A stretch of 64,000 bases of DNA from Dryas octopetala. Taxonomy: Eukaryota > Streptophyta > Magnoliopsida > Rosales > Rosaceae. A program made the position numbers and the translations under genes. The notes beneath the pieces were generated by a model. The model saw only the letters and a program-made list of their open reading frames with translations, was not told the DNA's origin and did no database searches. Each line of letters starts with the position of its first letter. Position 1 is the stretch's first letter. This document shows, piece by piece, positions 24,606-37,243 of the stretch. Location: assembly GCA_963921425.1 (NCBI GenBank), contig OY992834.1:24255923-24319922 (forward strand), given 5' to 3'.

Positions 24606-27210
24606 GGAGAACATGCAGAGAATAATAACTGCAGTGTTTTTCGCGACCTACCCGAAATACTGATTTGAACCCAATGCCCTTCTGTCCTATATATCCAGCA
24701 TTAGATCCTTTCTTCGTTGAACTTCCAACATCACATAGTGCTTTAATGTTCTGGGCAGAGAAGCCCCGCTCATTATTTAAAACAATAATACCTGACTCTT
24801 GAAGAATGAATGTTAGAGTTGGCTCTACATTTGTTGGGTAGGTATTATCATCAGCATTTTGAACCTGAAGCAATAAGGAAGAATAAATACATGCAAAGAT
24901 TGTATGTATAAAACCAAGTTTGAAACATGACAAGACTTCCAATAGGCCAATTAAAGAGATGTTATATGTATATGGGGTAGGGATTGGGTTATGCATATGT
25001 ATGTGCATGAATGTCTGGGTGTGAGATAAATTAGACTGTTTATGGATAAGTGTTAGATAAATTACTCACCTGATGTATCAATGGACTTACAAGATAGTAA
25101 GTGGTGATGACTGATTCAAATAGACGAGGCCAAATTTAATATTCTAACAAGGTAAAACATCACATATTCCAAAAGTTATACTTTTCACAACCTAGGAGAA
25201 CTTCCAGAAATTACATGGCAGCATATAATAAGATAAATGATAGAGGGAAGAAGTTTGAATATTAGCAAAATTCACTTAGCAATCAGCATCCAGGAGAACT
25301 TCCAGAACTTACATGGCAGCATATAATATGATAATTGATAGAAGGAACGACAAAAACAACAAAGAAAGCAATAGACCTTCTATATGGTTCATTTCATTAT
25401 TGATTAGATGACTGCACTAAGCACAATGAAAAGAAACATGAAAGCAGCTTTACCAGCTCAAGAAGAAAGTGTGAATCCTGAGAATACAATTCCTGAGAAA
25501 GACAATGTAGAGCTCTCCCTAAGCGAGCATGCTGCTTCTTCAACATGATACTTTCAACACTTGATAGACTTGAATCAAGACCAAATTCATCTCTCCTGAT
25601 TGCCTCAATTACCTGGGCTGCATCTTCACATTCATTAAGTTCAGTAGAATGTTGTGTGTAACCACTGCCAATTCTAGCATCAGAAACTTCTGCACTGCCA
25701 ATCTTCAGACAGACATCAGAACATCCACCTTTCTGCTCATCTGCCCTAACAGATGCACCCATGCTCCCTTCAGAAGCAGAAAACTTATCTGACACATCTT
25801 GTATATGCTTTGAGACCGACCCCTTTTCATATCTAACAGCATTGGAGCATGAATCCCCAGATATGACCAAGTTAATAGTATCATTGCCGCAAAATGCATA
25901 GTAATCATTAATCCACTCCACTATACCAAGAGACAATCCAACTTCATGAAGCATGAGACGCTGCTCTGATTGGCTGCATTCAGACAAAATGGCTGAAGCA
26001 GCATATTTGACAACAGATTGCATCCCAGAAAGCAATACATCAGTGGCAAAACCACGAAACTCTGCAGGTAGATACCCAAGACATTCAAGGACAAATCTTG
26101 ATATAACCGATGTCGCAATATTCATCTTGCTTAAGTCTCTGTGTAATTCATTAGAGAAATTATCAGTACCCACTTCACCAACCATTTCTTGTCCAGACTG
26201 TGCTTTTCCATTATTAAGAGAATTCTTATTTTCATAAACTTCTATATCATCTAGATAATTCTTCAAAATGACTTCAAATGCATGTTGAGTATGGATTTTT
26301 AAAAGGGACACAGGGACATGTTTTTCTCCCCCAACTAGTGAAAACAGAGATAACATTTTCAACGCTGTTTGGAAAGAGGATCCTTGAAGTGCAGCTTCCA
26401 AGAATGAATCTATGGTAGCTAAATGATCTAATCGAATCACTTTTCCGTCCTTGGTCACCAAACACAACAATTCATTTGTCTTGACTTCATTCAATAACCA
26501 TGGTATAAGAGGACCAAGGGAGGGAGCAAATAAAAGGTCCCAATGTAACCATAAGTTTAAATCTGACATCATTGGTGCCCTATGTAAGACTTGAATCGCA
26601 TCATGGGATTTTGCTTTCTGGCCACTGTTGGTATTCACCAAAGTGCTTTTCAATATGGCATTCTCATAGTGTGCTGATGAGTCTATAGCATAACTAGTTC
26701 CACATAATGTCATTGAAAATAGAACACATTTGGAAATCACAGTGTTTTTATGCTTTCCCACTATGCTTAAAAAATCTTCTACTGAACCATTTTCGATAGT
26801 TTTGAAACTAACCGAAGGGAACTGCTTCCTAAGCAGCAACAAAATGTTCTGTTTGGTAATATTTTCATCCTCCCATAAACTATTCAAAGCTTGAGATACT
26901 ACAACAACCAAATGGTGCTGGAGCATGCAAACCTCCAAAGGGCACTTTTCACTTGCGTCACCAGTCAGAAACTTGCACAGCTCATGTGGCAGTAGACAAG
27001 CATATTTTTCTAAGAAAATTAAAAATTCCCCATAACCAAGTGATCCAAATTCCTTGACACAAAATTCTTTTACTAACCAAAGCTCGCAATCATAAAGCTT
27101 TCTCAAGAAGATAAATATCTTCTCCTGAAGAGATGTACTATTGCTATGCATACCCTGATCAATCTCAAAATACATAGCAACTTTCCGGATTATGTCCTCA
27201 ACGGAAACAC
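17630..27210 (-). CDS. NOV: NO VEIN-like nuclear histidine-kinase-type ATPase (sacsin-type), 5' end uncertain
   Basis: Eight exons with GT-AG junctions can be joined in one frame: 27210-25454, 24864-24652, 23908-21641, 21240-21131, 20296-19894, 19820-19506, 19229-18972 and 18565-17630. From the first in-frame Met (27175) this gives 2074 aa. The HATPase fold is split over exons 1 and 2. The N-box LLEL|VQNADDN crosses the junction at 25454/24864, followed by NNERGF and GSNAGYIGQKGIGFKSVF, the ATP-lid glycines. The C-terminus (about 17640-18000) is the DUF3883/NOV C-terminal nuclease-like domain with the catalytic pattern PYDIVVEE...FIEVKAT. In Arabidopsis, NOV is a large nuclear protein needed for vein formation and auxin-dependent patterning. 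The first exon starts at a splice acceptor (TTTCACAG|GT) with no upstream coding exon visible, so several hundred N-terminal residues of the family appear absent. Every visible exon is open. Confidence 0.85.
20864..20905. repeat. Poly-T tract of about 40 bp in a NOV-like intron
   Basis: An almost pure T run lies in the 834-bp intron between exons 4 and 5. It reads as poly-A on the coding strand and may be the tail of a short retroposon or simple expansion. Confidence 0.85.
24262..24602. repeat. (CT)n and (GA)n microsatellites in a NOV-like intron
   Basis: (CT)n at about 24262-24294 and (GA)n at about 24567-24602 lie in the intron between exons 2 and 3. They are complementary and could pair in the pre-mRNA, but no consequence can be shown. 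Confidence 0.9.
25190..25347. repeat. About 55-bp direct duplication in a NOV-like intron
   Basis: The phrase AGGAGAACTTCCAGAA, followed by TTACATGGCAGCATATAAT and GATAGA/GGGA variants, occurs twice, about 98 bp apart (from about 25194 and 25292), in the intron between exons 1 and 2. It is a simple local duplication. Confidence 0.8.
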
Positions 27211-28912
27211 CTGTGAAATTTAATTACAAAAGACCATAAGGCAAACAATTTTCGTGAAGAACAAATATAGGAAAGGTTGCCAAATTAAACGAGGGAAGTA
27301 CTGAGAAATGAGATACTAGCTTATATAATTGGATCATTTTACTAGGCAAACTTGCTACTGTAAAGTCTGAAATCCAATTTTTAATTATCATGATGAGATC
27401 ACTTTGTTAATGAACATCTTATAATGGGAAAAATGCCCCATTTGAGAGAGAGATGGCCCAAGTACAAGTGCCCACCCTCTATCAAAAGAATCGCCTAAGT
27501 ACAAGTGCCCACCCTCTATCAAAAGAATGGCCCAAGTAAACTTCAACAGCTGGAAAACTATATTCAGACAACCAAGTGGAAAAATACTCTTTACAGCATA
27601 AATTCAGATACAAATGGTGCCAGCTAAATTAATTGGAAAAGAGCTGCTTCAAACCGGTCTTTATTTTTAATTAAAAACAATAAATAAAAAATTACCAAAC
27701 TGGCCTTTAGACGTTAGGATAAACTATATTGGCAAGGCAGTGCAAGGATAAAGCTACTTTGATAATTGCCTAAGGCCTCCTGTCCATTAAAGATACATGA
27801 CAAGCCACTAATTAATTACTCAAAAAGACAGCTGCTTGTGTTATTACGTTCCAAGACAAAAACCAACGCCGAACACCTGGCAAAAAGCGCCAATCGTTTG
27901 ACAACTGCATCTGCATTTAGCTACACAATAAAAACACTAACTATAAATCCCCTAAAACATATTTAAACACACTATAAAAAGAAAAAAAAAAAAGAAACCT
28001 AATAAACCCCACAATTATTAAGATTCAGGTAGAAAAAAAAAAAAAAAAAGTAATGTAGATGCAGATGCAGTTGCAGCTAAAGTTGTGCTCGGTAGACGCG
28101 CATCGGTCATGAGGAGTCCTTCTTGTTACGTTATTTAGTTGTCCATGTTCTTTTGAGTAACAAATCAAACTTGCGTCCTATTGAGTAATTTCAGGAGTTC
28201 TTAAACCCTTAAGAGTAAGAGATCTTTGAGTTAAGGCCCCACTTCTAAAAATGAAGCTTTTAATAGTCCAATAAAGTACTAAATATTTATAACTTTTTAT
28301 TTTTAAAACAGAAACTTTTCATTATCCTATTTATATACAACGAATTTCCAGGGTCTACTGTTCTATCTTTTGTTCTTTCAACTATATTATTCTAATTTTA
28401 TAAGTGTTATTTTATTTTGTTTGGAATCACTTTTTAACAATAACTATGTTTGATAGAAAACATGAATCTGGACATGAAAAACTTAAACAAGAAAGTATAT
28501 CAAATTCATTAATAACTTTTATTCTAACACTAAATATCAAAAAAACTAATGTAAAATCTCCTCTAAGAACTCAAATTGCTTCGAACTGGCTTTGAAAATT
28601 GTATAATTGTTGTAGCAGTAGCAGGTTCACAATACATATATACATATATATATATATATGCAAAATTGTTTCAAATTTAAATTTTTGTACACTTTTTTTT
28701 CCCCAAATTAAAGACCAGACATTGGCAATAGTAGTTTCCATCCATGAGCCAAAACTGATTGCTTATTGTTTTTCAATTTAGGATTTTACACCAAAAATAA
28801 GGTAAATAAAAAGTACTCTTAATCTACACAAAAAAAATGAAAAGCATGAGCAAAAAGTCCAATAAGTTTTGTTTTTCATTTCCTTTTTCTTTTAATCTCT
28901 AAAGATAATTAA
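27211..28912. other. Spacer between NOV-like and MetRS genes
   Basis: This should hold the missing 5' part of the NOV-like gene, but no coding exon was recognised on the minus strand. It contains a 37-bp tandem duplication at 27453, A-rich runs (27975-28050), a (TA)n tract near 28635 and otherwise AT-rich sequence. Confidence 0.55.
27453..27538. repeat. 37-bp tandem duplication, 2.3 copies
   Basis: Units at 27453-27489 and 27490-27526 share CAAGTACAAGTGCCCACC and CTCTATCAAAAGA. A third copy stops after ATGGCCCAAGTA. The two complete units differ by three substitutions. Confidence 0.9.
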
Positions 28913-31900
28913 TCATCTTCTACCTGATTGACCACCACAAATAGATGATACAGTGCAAACGCCTGCTGATGTTGTTAGCGGAATATCTTTGTAGCAGACC
29001 ACTCGTTCAGTGTTGGTGTGCAGATCCACTTGCAGGGTCTCCCAGACCTTCTTCTTGAGTTTCAATACATCATCAGGCTCACCTTTGAACCCAGGAAAAG
29101 TAACTCTCTCCCCAACTCGAGCAGATTTTGGTGGATCAACCAATTCAACCTGAAAAGTGCACCCAAGGTTGAAGATATTTTATCAGTAATTACATTAGTG
29201 TCTAACTATCCATATCCATTCATGCCTGGAAATCAAAGTTTATTCTCGACCATTGCACTAATGGATTGAGGAAGGTTCTGAAAACAAACAAGTATTTACA
29301 GTAGTGTCCAAAAAAGTTAAACTTCAAAGAACAAGAATTACAAAGGCATAATTTTTCCAAATTGTGACTAATAGAAACAAACAGAACTTTCTGTACAAGC
29401 TAGACATTCTAAATTAGTAAATTACTTTCTGACTGTGCATCTAAAACCACTGCAGGATTTACACAAAACATATTATAAAAATATATCCATGGCCTTGTGT
29501 AGAATAAGGCCAGCACTGATAATCATTTGCCTGCCAGAAATGGACTCTTTTTTATAGTGCAGCAATTTATAAAGAAATTTATGGAAAAAATATTTTGAGA
29601 ATATTCCTAACTAACAAGGTCAGAGACCAAAAGTTAAAATCAGTTATCACCGATACCATAAGCTGACTCTGATGTTTGGTATCATTTACAGGGTCTGATT
29701 AGTTATACAGGCTATCATTATAGCAGTGAGTGTCTTAGCATGAGCACATAAGATGCAGACACTAATTAAAGGTATATAGGGCTGCTTACCGCGGTGTGGT
29801 CACTTTTGGTAGCAGTAAGAACCATTGCTTGTGATTTAATACCCCGCATGATCACTGGATTCAAGTTGCAAAGAACACAAACCTTCCGATTCTGCCACAG
29901 AACAATTGATATGAATAAACTAATGGATTAGTAGGTGCTCTCAAAAAGTAAATGGAAATTAATTCAAAATTTATTATTAAAAAATCTGTAAGATGCAAAC
30001 ACAAACCTGCATTTCTTCTAAAGGTATATACTTCACAAGTTCACTGACAACTATTCTAGGCTGTCCTTCACCAACATCAATCTCTTCCACTGAAAGTGAA
30101 TCAGCAAAAGGATGCTTCTCAGATTGTGTAATGAGGCCAACACGAATATCAAGCCTAGAAATGGAAATCTCTGCGTCAGCTGCAGATTTTTTGGACTGTC
30201 GCCTCTTCTTTCTAGTTCCTCCTGTTACAACAATGACTTCTTTAGAATATATACAACAATTCCTTATGTAGTAACAACTAAAAGGGACAAAGTATTCTTT
30301 TCAAGTGCAAGTGCCCATATAAAACACAAAGCTTGTGAGCTTATGAGGTGAACACATTAAGGAGAAGCTATGTATAATGTAATGTGAAGAATATCACCCA
30401 ACAAAGAGGTATGAAAAGTATGAATTATTAGTTAATAACAAAGATCATCCTCATCACAGCAGGATTATGAATGAAAGGGGAAAAGATCATCCTCCTAACA
30501 ACAAAGGAAGTAAGAAAGAAAGAGACTTCCTTGCACAGAACAGGACCTGTTTCATGCTGTACGTTACCAAAAAATAGGTCAATAAGGATAAAGCATTAAA
30601 CATTAGAGTTGGATTTTCTTGAATTTGAAGTTTTAAGGTTTGAAAATAGTGAAAATAGTGCAAGTTACCAGTAAATATTTAGCTTTTCTTGGAAAAACAC
30701 CTAGACACCAAGGGTGCATATGGATTAGGAAGTATGAGATGGAACTTGGAGTTAGGAAGGGAGTTAAATATCAGACTACAAATTTACTCAGTTTGGGATA
30801 CTTAAGGAGTTGCCAGTTTCAAAGAGACTTTAAATGGAATTTGAGCACAAAATTCCATCTTAAACTCTACTATCATCATCACCCATGCAACCACCACCAC
30901 CACCACTCATGTTCACAAAGAGATTGATCCAAACTAATAAATGAGAAAGCTCACAGCTAAGATTTCATCATGCTAAATAAGTTGGCCAAACAAGACAATT
31001 TGCAATCTTGGGACTTTAAATCATGGGTTTTTAAATCCCATCATTTTGAAACTCCTTGGTACTTTCACTCATGTCATCCACCTTACCCCGGCGCTTTTAA
31101 CTACATAATCTAAAGTACTTTAACCTTACCAATCACCCACAAAGAAGCATGGCAACAAAGTTCCACCCTATGACATACAATCATCTAAAACACCACTACC
31201 ATCATATCATAATTGTACAAGAACAATTAGAGTGCATGTGGGCTGGGAGGGGAGGGGAGGGGGGGGGGGGGGGGGGAGGGGTTTAACAAAGGAGTGAAAT
31301 GCAAGAATCTTCTCCTTAAGAATGAATCAATGTTGTAAATAGAAACCATAGCCACCACATGTATATCATTTTTACCAAGTCAAACATAGAGCAATTGGAT
31401 GTAAAAGAATTCTAACCTGAAACTTTAGTTTTCTGGAGTTTCTTAGTCACCTTCACTGCTAAGGATTTTACTTCTTTTTTCTGTGTGCAATTGTAAACTT
31501 TCACCAAATGAGAATCTATGAACAGAAAATAGTCTAAGTGAAGCAGCAACTGAATCATGGAAAACTAGAGACTCCCGAAATGAAAATTATAATCAAATTG
31601 AAGTGCAGTCTACAAAGTTATTCTCAGCAACTAGTTTAATATCCAGCCACTCACTCACTTACAGAAAAAAATTAAAAAATAGATGAAGACTATACTAGTT
31701 CGGTGCTTTAGGAGATTGCATACTTAATCAGATCTAAGTTCCATAGGAAGTTAGTATTCACCATTGAGTAACTTAATGGTAAAAAAATTATTTGCTTCTA
31801 GCTAGCAGCACCTATGAAGGCTGGTAACTGCTGTTGATTCACTTTTCTAGGCAACTTAAAGTAGCTTGTAGGATTTGCTTCACTATCAAGTATTACAAGG

Positions 31901-34900
31901 AAATACTTATGGGTGAAGCAAGCTTTCTTGTAAAACAAATGCACCATGCAATCCTGGTGATGATATGAAATAATTAAAGATCTGTTTGTTCAAGAGCTAC
32001 TTTAAGTTCCTTCTCTTATATTCTCTCTCTATCCTTTTGCTTGCTGATAGCATCAGCAGTTTTCTCCACTATTTTACTGCAATTCTCAGCAAGACGTTCA
32101 TTTTTTTTCATTTCTTCAAGACTCCTAGCTCTTAAACACTATGCCATGACATACTTTCGCTACTTCAGTGACTCTTTATTTCCTTCATGCAGACGAATTA
32201 GCAATTGAATCACTTTAAATCCAATAAATCCAGGTTGTTTCTTCCTCACTCATTGATCTCAACACATCTATTCCAAAATTAATAACAGATAAAAGACAGG
32301 GCACAGCAGAGACATACCAATTCCTTGAATAATTGCTCTGGTTTCCCAATCTTATGACCGATAGGTACAATATCCCAAGGCCGTTTTGCCCAATCAATAT
32401 CTCCTTTATCATAAGAAAGTGATATATGCATCTCAGGAGGCAAATTAAGCTGCTTAAATACCTTGAATGCAATTATGAAAAAAAAAAAAAAAAATTATAA
32501 AAAATATCTTAGCATGGATAATTATAGTAATACCATATGATCACAAAAAACATTTCAGAGTAACACAAACATCCACAAACAAGATTCATTACCTTGCAAG
32601 AAAATGATGGCATAAAAGGTTCCAACAAACAAGCAAGAAGATGCACTAGCCCCACTGAAGTTCTTATAACAATAGAGCAGTGAGCTCGGTCCTCCTTGTA
32701 AAGCATCCGGAACCGGCTTTCCTGCATTGTAATTATAGATGGTGACATAGCAGCAGCCGAACAACTGGTTTACAGCCATCTTCAAGCAATACACTTAACA
32801 AGTCTCTCAAACAGAAATTAAAAACATGCTTACTTCCAGATATGCATTCCCATCCCTAGAAATTCTCATTGCTGTTTTGAGTCCTTGCTCTAGTTTAACC
32901 TAAAGAAATTGCAGATAGGAATGTCAATGCCAATGCAAGAGAAATGTGAAAAACACAGGTAGGTAAGGGAAGTTCAGTCATTTACAACAACACCACCATC
33001 TAGACATCAATCACCTTCTCCATTGCTTCTATATATTGCTCCACATATTCACCAACATTTTCAGCTAATTTCTCTGTCAAAGTATCTGAGTCTGCATGCG
33101 GAACATCAGGAATAATTGAACCATATCCTTTACCTGTACATGGAATTTTTTAGTTTATATGCTGCAAAGTGTCACATTTACCATGCTTATTTGGCAAACT
33201 AGCAAACGCACATAAAAATAAGTAAAGATGCAATGAAAAAGAGAGCAAACACCATTAATACAATAGTTTATATACAATCTTGATAATGCAAAATAATTGT
33301 TTTCTTCTGTATCAGTAATTAATAATATAATATTTTTCTGTATCAAGGAAAACTATAAAAGAAATAACAGTTTCTTTTTTGTTGGTTCAGGGAAAGGTGA
33401 GGGCGAGAGTTGAACTCTGGCTGTAAGTGTGCGAGTAAGGGCTCTAACCTGGAGTTTGGCTCCACCACTAAAGCAAAAAACAGTTAAAGAGAACAGGAAT
33501 TAATAATATAATGGTTCCTTAAATAACTAGTTTAATACCAGTCATCACGCTATTAATTTGTCAAAGACGAATCAGCTGAACAGTCAATACTTTTCAGAAA
33601 CCAAAGGCAGACCAACCTGAACGGCTTGCAACAAAATTCAAAACTTTATTTATGAATCTGCCCAAATTATCCAGCAATTCGCTCTTCAGTTTTTGTTGCA
33701 AGTCGGCCCATGTAAATAATGTGTCTGATACCTAAAAAAAAAAAAAAAACGAGTAACAAAAGATACAGCCAAAAAAGGATATGCATTATAAACCATTAAA
33801 TACAAAATTAAAACTGAAGATGGGATCAACAAAATTACCTCAGGCCTAGTAGTTAGCAAATAATATCTCCATACTTCAACGGGAATGTTGGTATCTATTG
33901 CATCGTTTCCAAAAACCCTTATGTCTTTACTCTTTAAAAATTTTCCTGTAAAACATCCAAATTTATAACACCTAGTACAAAATGCACAAAGTAGAAAACT
34001 TTGAGCTTCCATAAATAAGGCCTTCTATGAATCGTGCATCCATAAGCATAACTAATGGTCACAACTAGACTGTGGTCATAGCACTACAAGATAGTCAACT
34101 AACCTGCCTCATAATTCAGGTATTCAGTAACACTGATAGTCTTCATCAGAGTCCAATCTTGACCAGTTCCAAGAAGCATGGAAGGAAACATCACCTAAAA
34201 GCATAAACATATACAGTTGAAATTAATTCACATACATGAAAAACAACTATGAGAAAAAGTAGGCACATGCTGCCCCTGAGCTCCTAAGAAAAAAAAAAAA
34301 ACAAAAAACAATGAAAGCGTGTAAGAGTATACAACACACACACATGTGGCATGTAATATCAATTTCTACTAATAAAGGATATGAAAGAAAAAAAATCCAT
34401 ACCTTGCAGTTAGGATCTTTTAATTCTGTCGGATTCAAAAGCTTTCGACAGTGCTCAAATTGATCTCCTCGTCCAGAAGTGCAGTCACAGCCTTGAGTTG
34501 GGCATGTCCCCTCTACGAGCCTATCGGCTAAGAACCGTTTGCTTGTGTCACAGTAAAGCTGAATCACAGTGCTAATTCAAGTTAAAATTTAAGCTACAAA
34601 AACACATTTTAAGGACATAAATCAATCGCAATGCAATAACAGGTATTAAACAAATAACGACTGAGCCAAGCAAATAGGAAAGAATCAATGCAAATACAAC
34701 CAGTCAATGCTACCTGCTTCATTGTGTTCTCAGAAATCCAATCGTTCTCCAACAGTTTCTTGAAAATCGCTTGGCATAACTCCATCTGCTGCAGTTTCGA
34801 TGTGCGCCCAAATTTCTCGAAGCTTATGTTGAACCACTCATAAACTTCCCTATGAATCGCATGGTATCTACAAGAATACAACAATTTACAATGAATATCA

Positions 34901-35923
34901 AGTCAAACGCATTAAATAGAGTTTGAAATTATCGAATTATATAAAAGTTTCACAGGAAAAGTTTACTTGTCACAGATCTCTTGGGGGCTACACTTCTCTT
35001 CCATGGCTTTGGTCTCCGTTGCCGTCCCATACTCATCAGTTCCACATATGTATACTGTATTGTGTCCCCGGAGACGGCAGTACCGTGCAAAGATATCGGC
35101 ACTCAGCACGCCTGCCCAACAAAACAAAACAAACAAACAAAGATTAAATTTCAAGAGTTTTCTTGGTTGCCAAGAAAATTAGAAGAAAAAATAATTAAGA
35201 AAGGATATATGATAAATACAGCCGATGATGTTGCCAAGGTGAGGGACATTGTTGACACAAGGCAAGGCGCTGGTAATGAGGATGTTTCGCTTGGGGACCT
35301 TCTGGGCCACCTTGGAGGTAACTGCAAGGTCTCCAATGTCCGACTCTCTGTCACTGTGTCACACACTCACACACACAACCTTCAGTAGCAGAACCAGGAA
35401 TATAGACTAATTGGGGCATGCAAAAATATTGGTCAAGACAAATGCCAATTTCAGTCTCAGCAACAAGAAGTCAAAAAACTGCAAGTAACAATAAAACAAA
35501 ACATTTATTTTTTCTGCTATTTTTTTTTCCTCAGTAGTATTCAAACTAAAGCAAATAGCAAGCGCTTCTAAATTTTTTGTGTGCTAATATTTTCTACTCA
35601 GTAGTATACTGCATACGTACGTTACACATTTTACTGAAGAATCAAATAGCAAGCACTTCTAAGACATGTGGGAATACAAGCTTACTTATAAAGTTATAAC
35701 TTATAATATCATGCACCCAAGAGACAAAAAAATAAAAAGATTCTAAACTAAAGCCAGCATTTTCCTCTTTTTTTTTCCGTAGACACTGGGAGTGGGGGAG
35801 CTAACACATAAAATCCACAATTTCAATCTTGCAGCTTAACAAAAATATCAACAACAAAAAATGCAGGAAATTAGAAACAGTAAAGAGAGAGGGAGAGAGA
35901 GAAAGGAAGTACCTGGGCTTCAT
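28913..35923 (-). pseudogene. Cytosolic-type methionyl-tRNA synthetase, core exons deleted
   Basis: Sixteen exons with GT-AG boundaries join in frame to 662 codons: 35923-35913, 35353-35220, 35111-34967, 34867-34714, 34558-34403, 34194-34104, 33945-33839, 33731-33617, 33133-33015, 32899-32834, 32721-32593, 32461-32318, 31480-31417, 30221-30007, 29891-29790 and 29149-28913. Visible features are the HIGH-type motif PHLGN, the start of the zinc-knuckle domain, the anticodon-binding helices (VWRYYLL, LLEPFMPSFS) and the C-terminal EMAP-II/Arc1p-like tRNA-binding domain (LDIRVGLI through TTSAGVC). Between exons 5 and 6 only 208 bp remain where the family has roughly 150 residues, including the WFDAPIGY region of the active site. 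Two zinc cysteines are changed (CDTS, QFEHC), and KFSKSK has become KFLKSK. It is probably a non-functional paralogue. It could still be transcribed and spliced. Confidence 0.85.
31249..31281. repeat. Poly-G tract in a MetRS intron
   Basis: An almost pure G run of about 30 bp, with three A interruptions, lies in the intron 31416-30222. It is G on the plus strand and C in the transcript. It can form a G-quadruplex in DNA. Confidence 0.9.
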
Positions 35924-36204
35924 GATATGCGTTAGAATTTAGAACTTGGGGTGGGGTGGGTTCATAATGAGAGAAAAGTTGATATAGAACAGAGGGATAT
36001 TGATCGGAAAAGAGAGTAAAGTTGATGACTTGGGTTACTTAACGGGTGGGAGAATAATTCATATGCTTTGCTCAAGTTTACCACGTGTTGGTTTGTAGCA
36101 AGGTTTCTTTTTATGTTTTGATGATAGCCATTGGATTCTCAATCTGTGGCTGAGATTGCAATGTTAATTTTTTTTGGCCAGGAGAGATTGCAATGTTAAA
36201 AATA

Positions 36205-37116
36205 GGGTTACTTACAATTATATACCTCAATTATACACCATTTTTTAACTTAATATCTCAAGTTCAAAATATTGCATTAAGGTACCCCAACTATAAAATT
36301 GTGTCAGTTAGGTACCTTCACTAGTCTGACCGTCAAGAAGACAGTTATCTGATGACGTGGCACACGTGGACCCACAACTAAAAGACTTCCTTTCAATTTA
36401 GTACCTCAATTTTACCATGTTTTTCAAGTTCATACCCCAAGTTCAAAAATTTGCAAATAAATAAATGTTTTCCTGTTTTTATCTCAATTTCACTTCAACT
36501 TTTGACCCATCAAATCTCCACCAAAATCATTAATCTTATACTCATTTTGAAGCTATGAATCTCCTCTTTACAACCATATAAAAATCATGCAAAAAAGAGT
36601 TATGAAATCCGAGATAATTGGTCACAAAGTAGACCACTCGAAAATGCCAAATTTTTCAAACAAATTAACAATTTCGGGTAACCTAATTTGTGACCACTTA
36701 TCTCACGTTTCATAACTCTTTTTTGAATTATTTCTATATGGTTTTAAAGAGGATATTCATAACTTCAAAATGAGTATAAGATTGTTGATTTTGATGAAAA
36801 TTTGATGAGTCAAAAGTTGAGGTGAAGTTAAGTTAAGATAAAAACTAGAAAACATTTATGTATTTACAAGTTTTTAAACTTAAGATATGAACTTGAAAAA
36901 CATGATAAAGTTGAGGTACTATAATGAAATTAAGCCTTTTAGTGGTGGGATCCACGTGTGTCACGTCATCAGATAATGGCCTTCTTGACGGTCAGACTAA
37001 CGAAGGTATCTAACTGATACAGTTTTGTAGTTGAGATACTTTAATGCAACTTTTTGAACTTGAGGTATCAAGTTGAAAAGTGGTGTATAGTTGAGATATA
37101 TAATTATAATTTACCC
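36205..37116. mobile_element. Large foldback (Mutator-type) MITE, 912 bp
   Basis: The whole element is a near-perfect inverted repeat. The left arm starts GGGTTACTTACAATTATATACCTC and the right arm ends with its complement, GAGATATATAATTATAATTTACCC. Arms of about 430 bp meet near 36650. The flanks TTAAAAATA and TTTAAAATA form an imperfect 9-bp duplication, consistent with Mutator-like insertion. There is no coding capacity. A partial related arm may lie at 38410-38580, with similar phrases TACTTCAGGTTAACACCATTTTTCAA and GTACCCCA. Confidence 0.83.
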
Positions 37117-37243
37117 TTTAAAATATCTATGTTTGCAACTTTTTTTATAATGATACAGAAAGCCACGTTATAACACGGAAGCGCTAATCCTATGATGCCG
37201 AGCGTTTAGCACCCTGTCAACCATTGTCAAACATTAATAATTA

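Noticed and set aside
30640-30927. 95-codon plus-strand frame in a MetRS intron
   Set aside because: It ends in a His-rich stretch made by a CAC/CAT repeat and has no family resemblance.
35151-35366. Minus-strand frame reading through MetRS exon 2
   Set aside because: It is the wrong frame. The correct frame shares the exon and gives the PHLGN motif and the join to exon 3.
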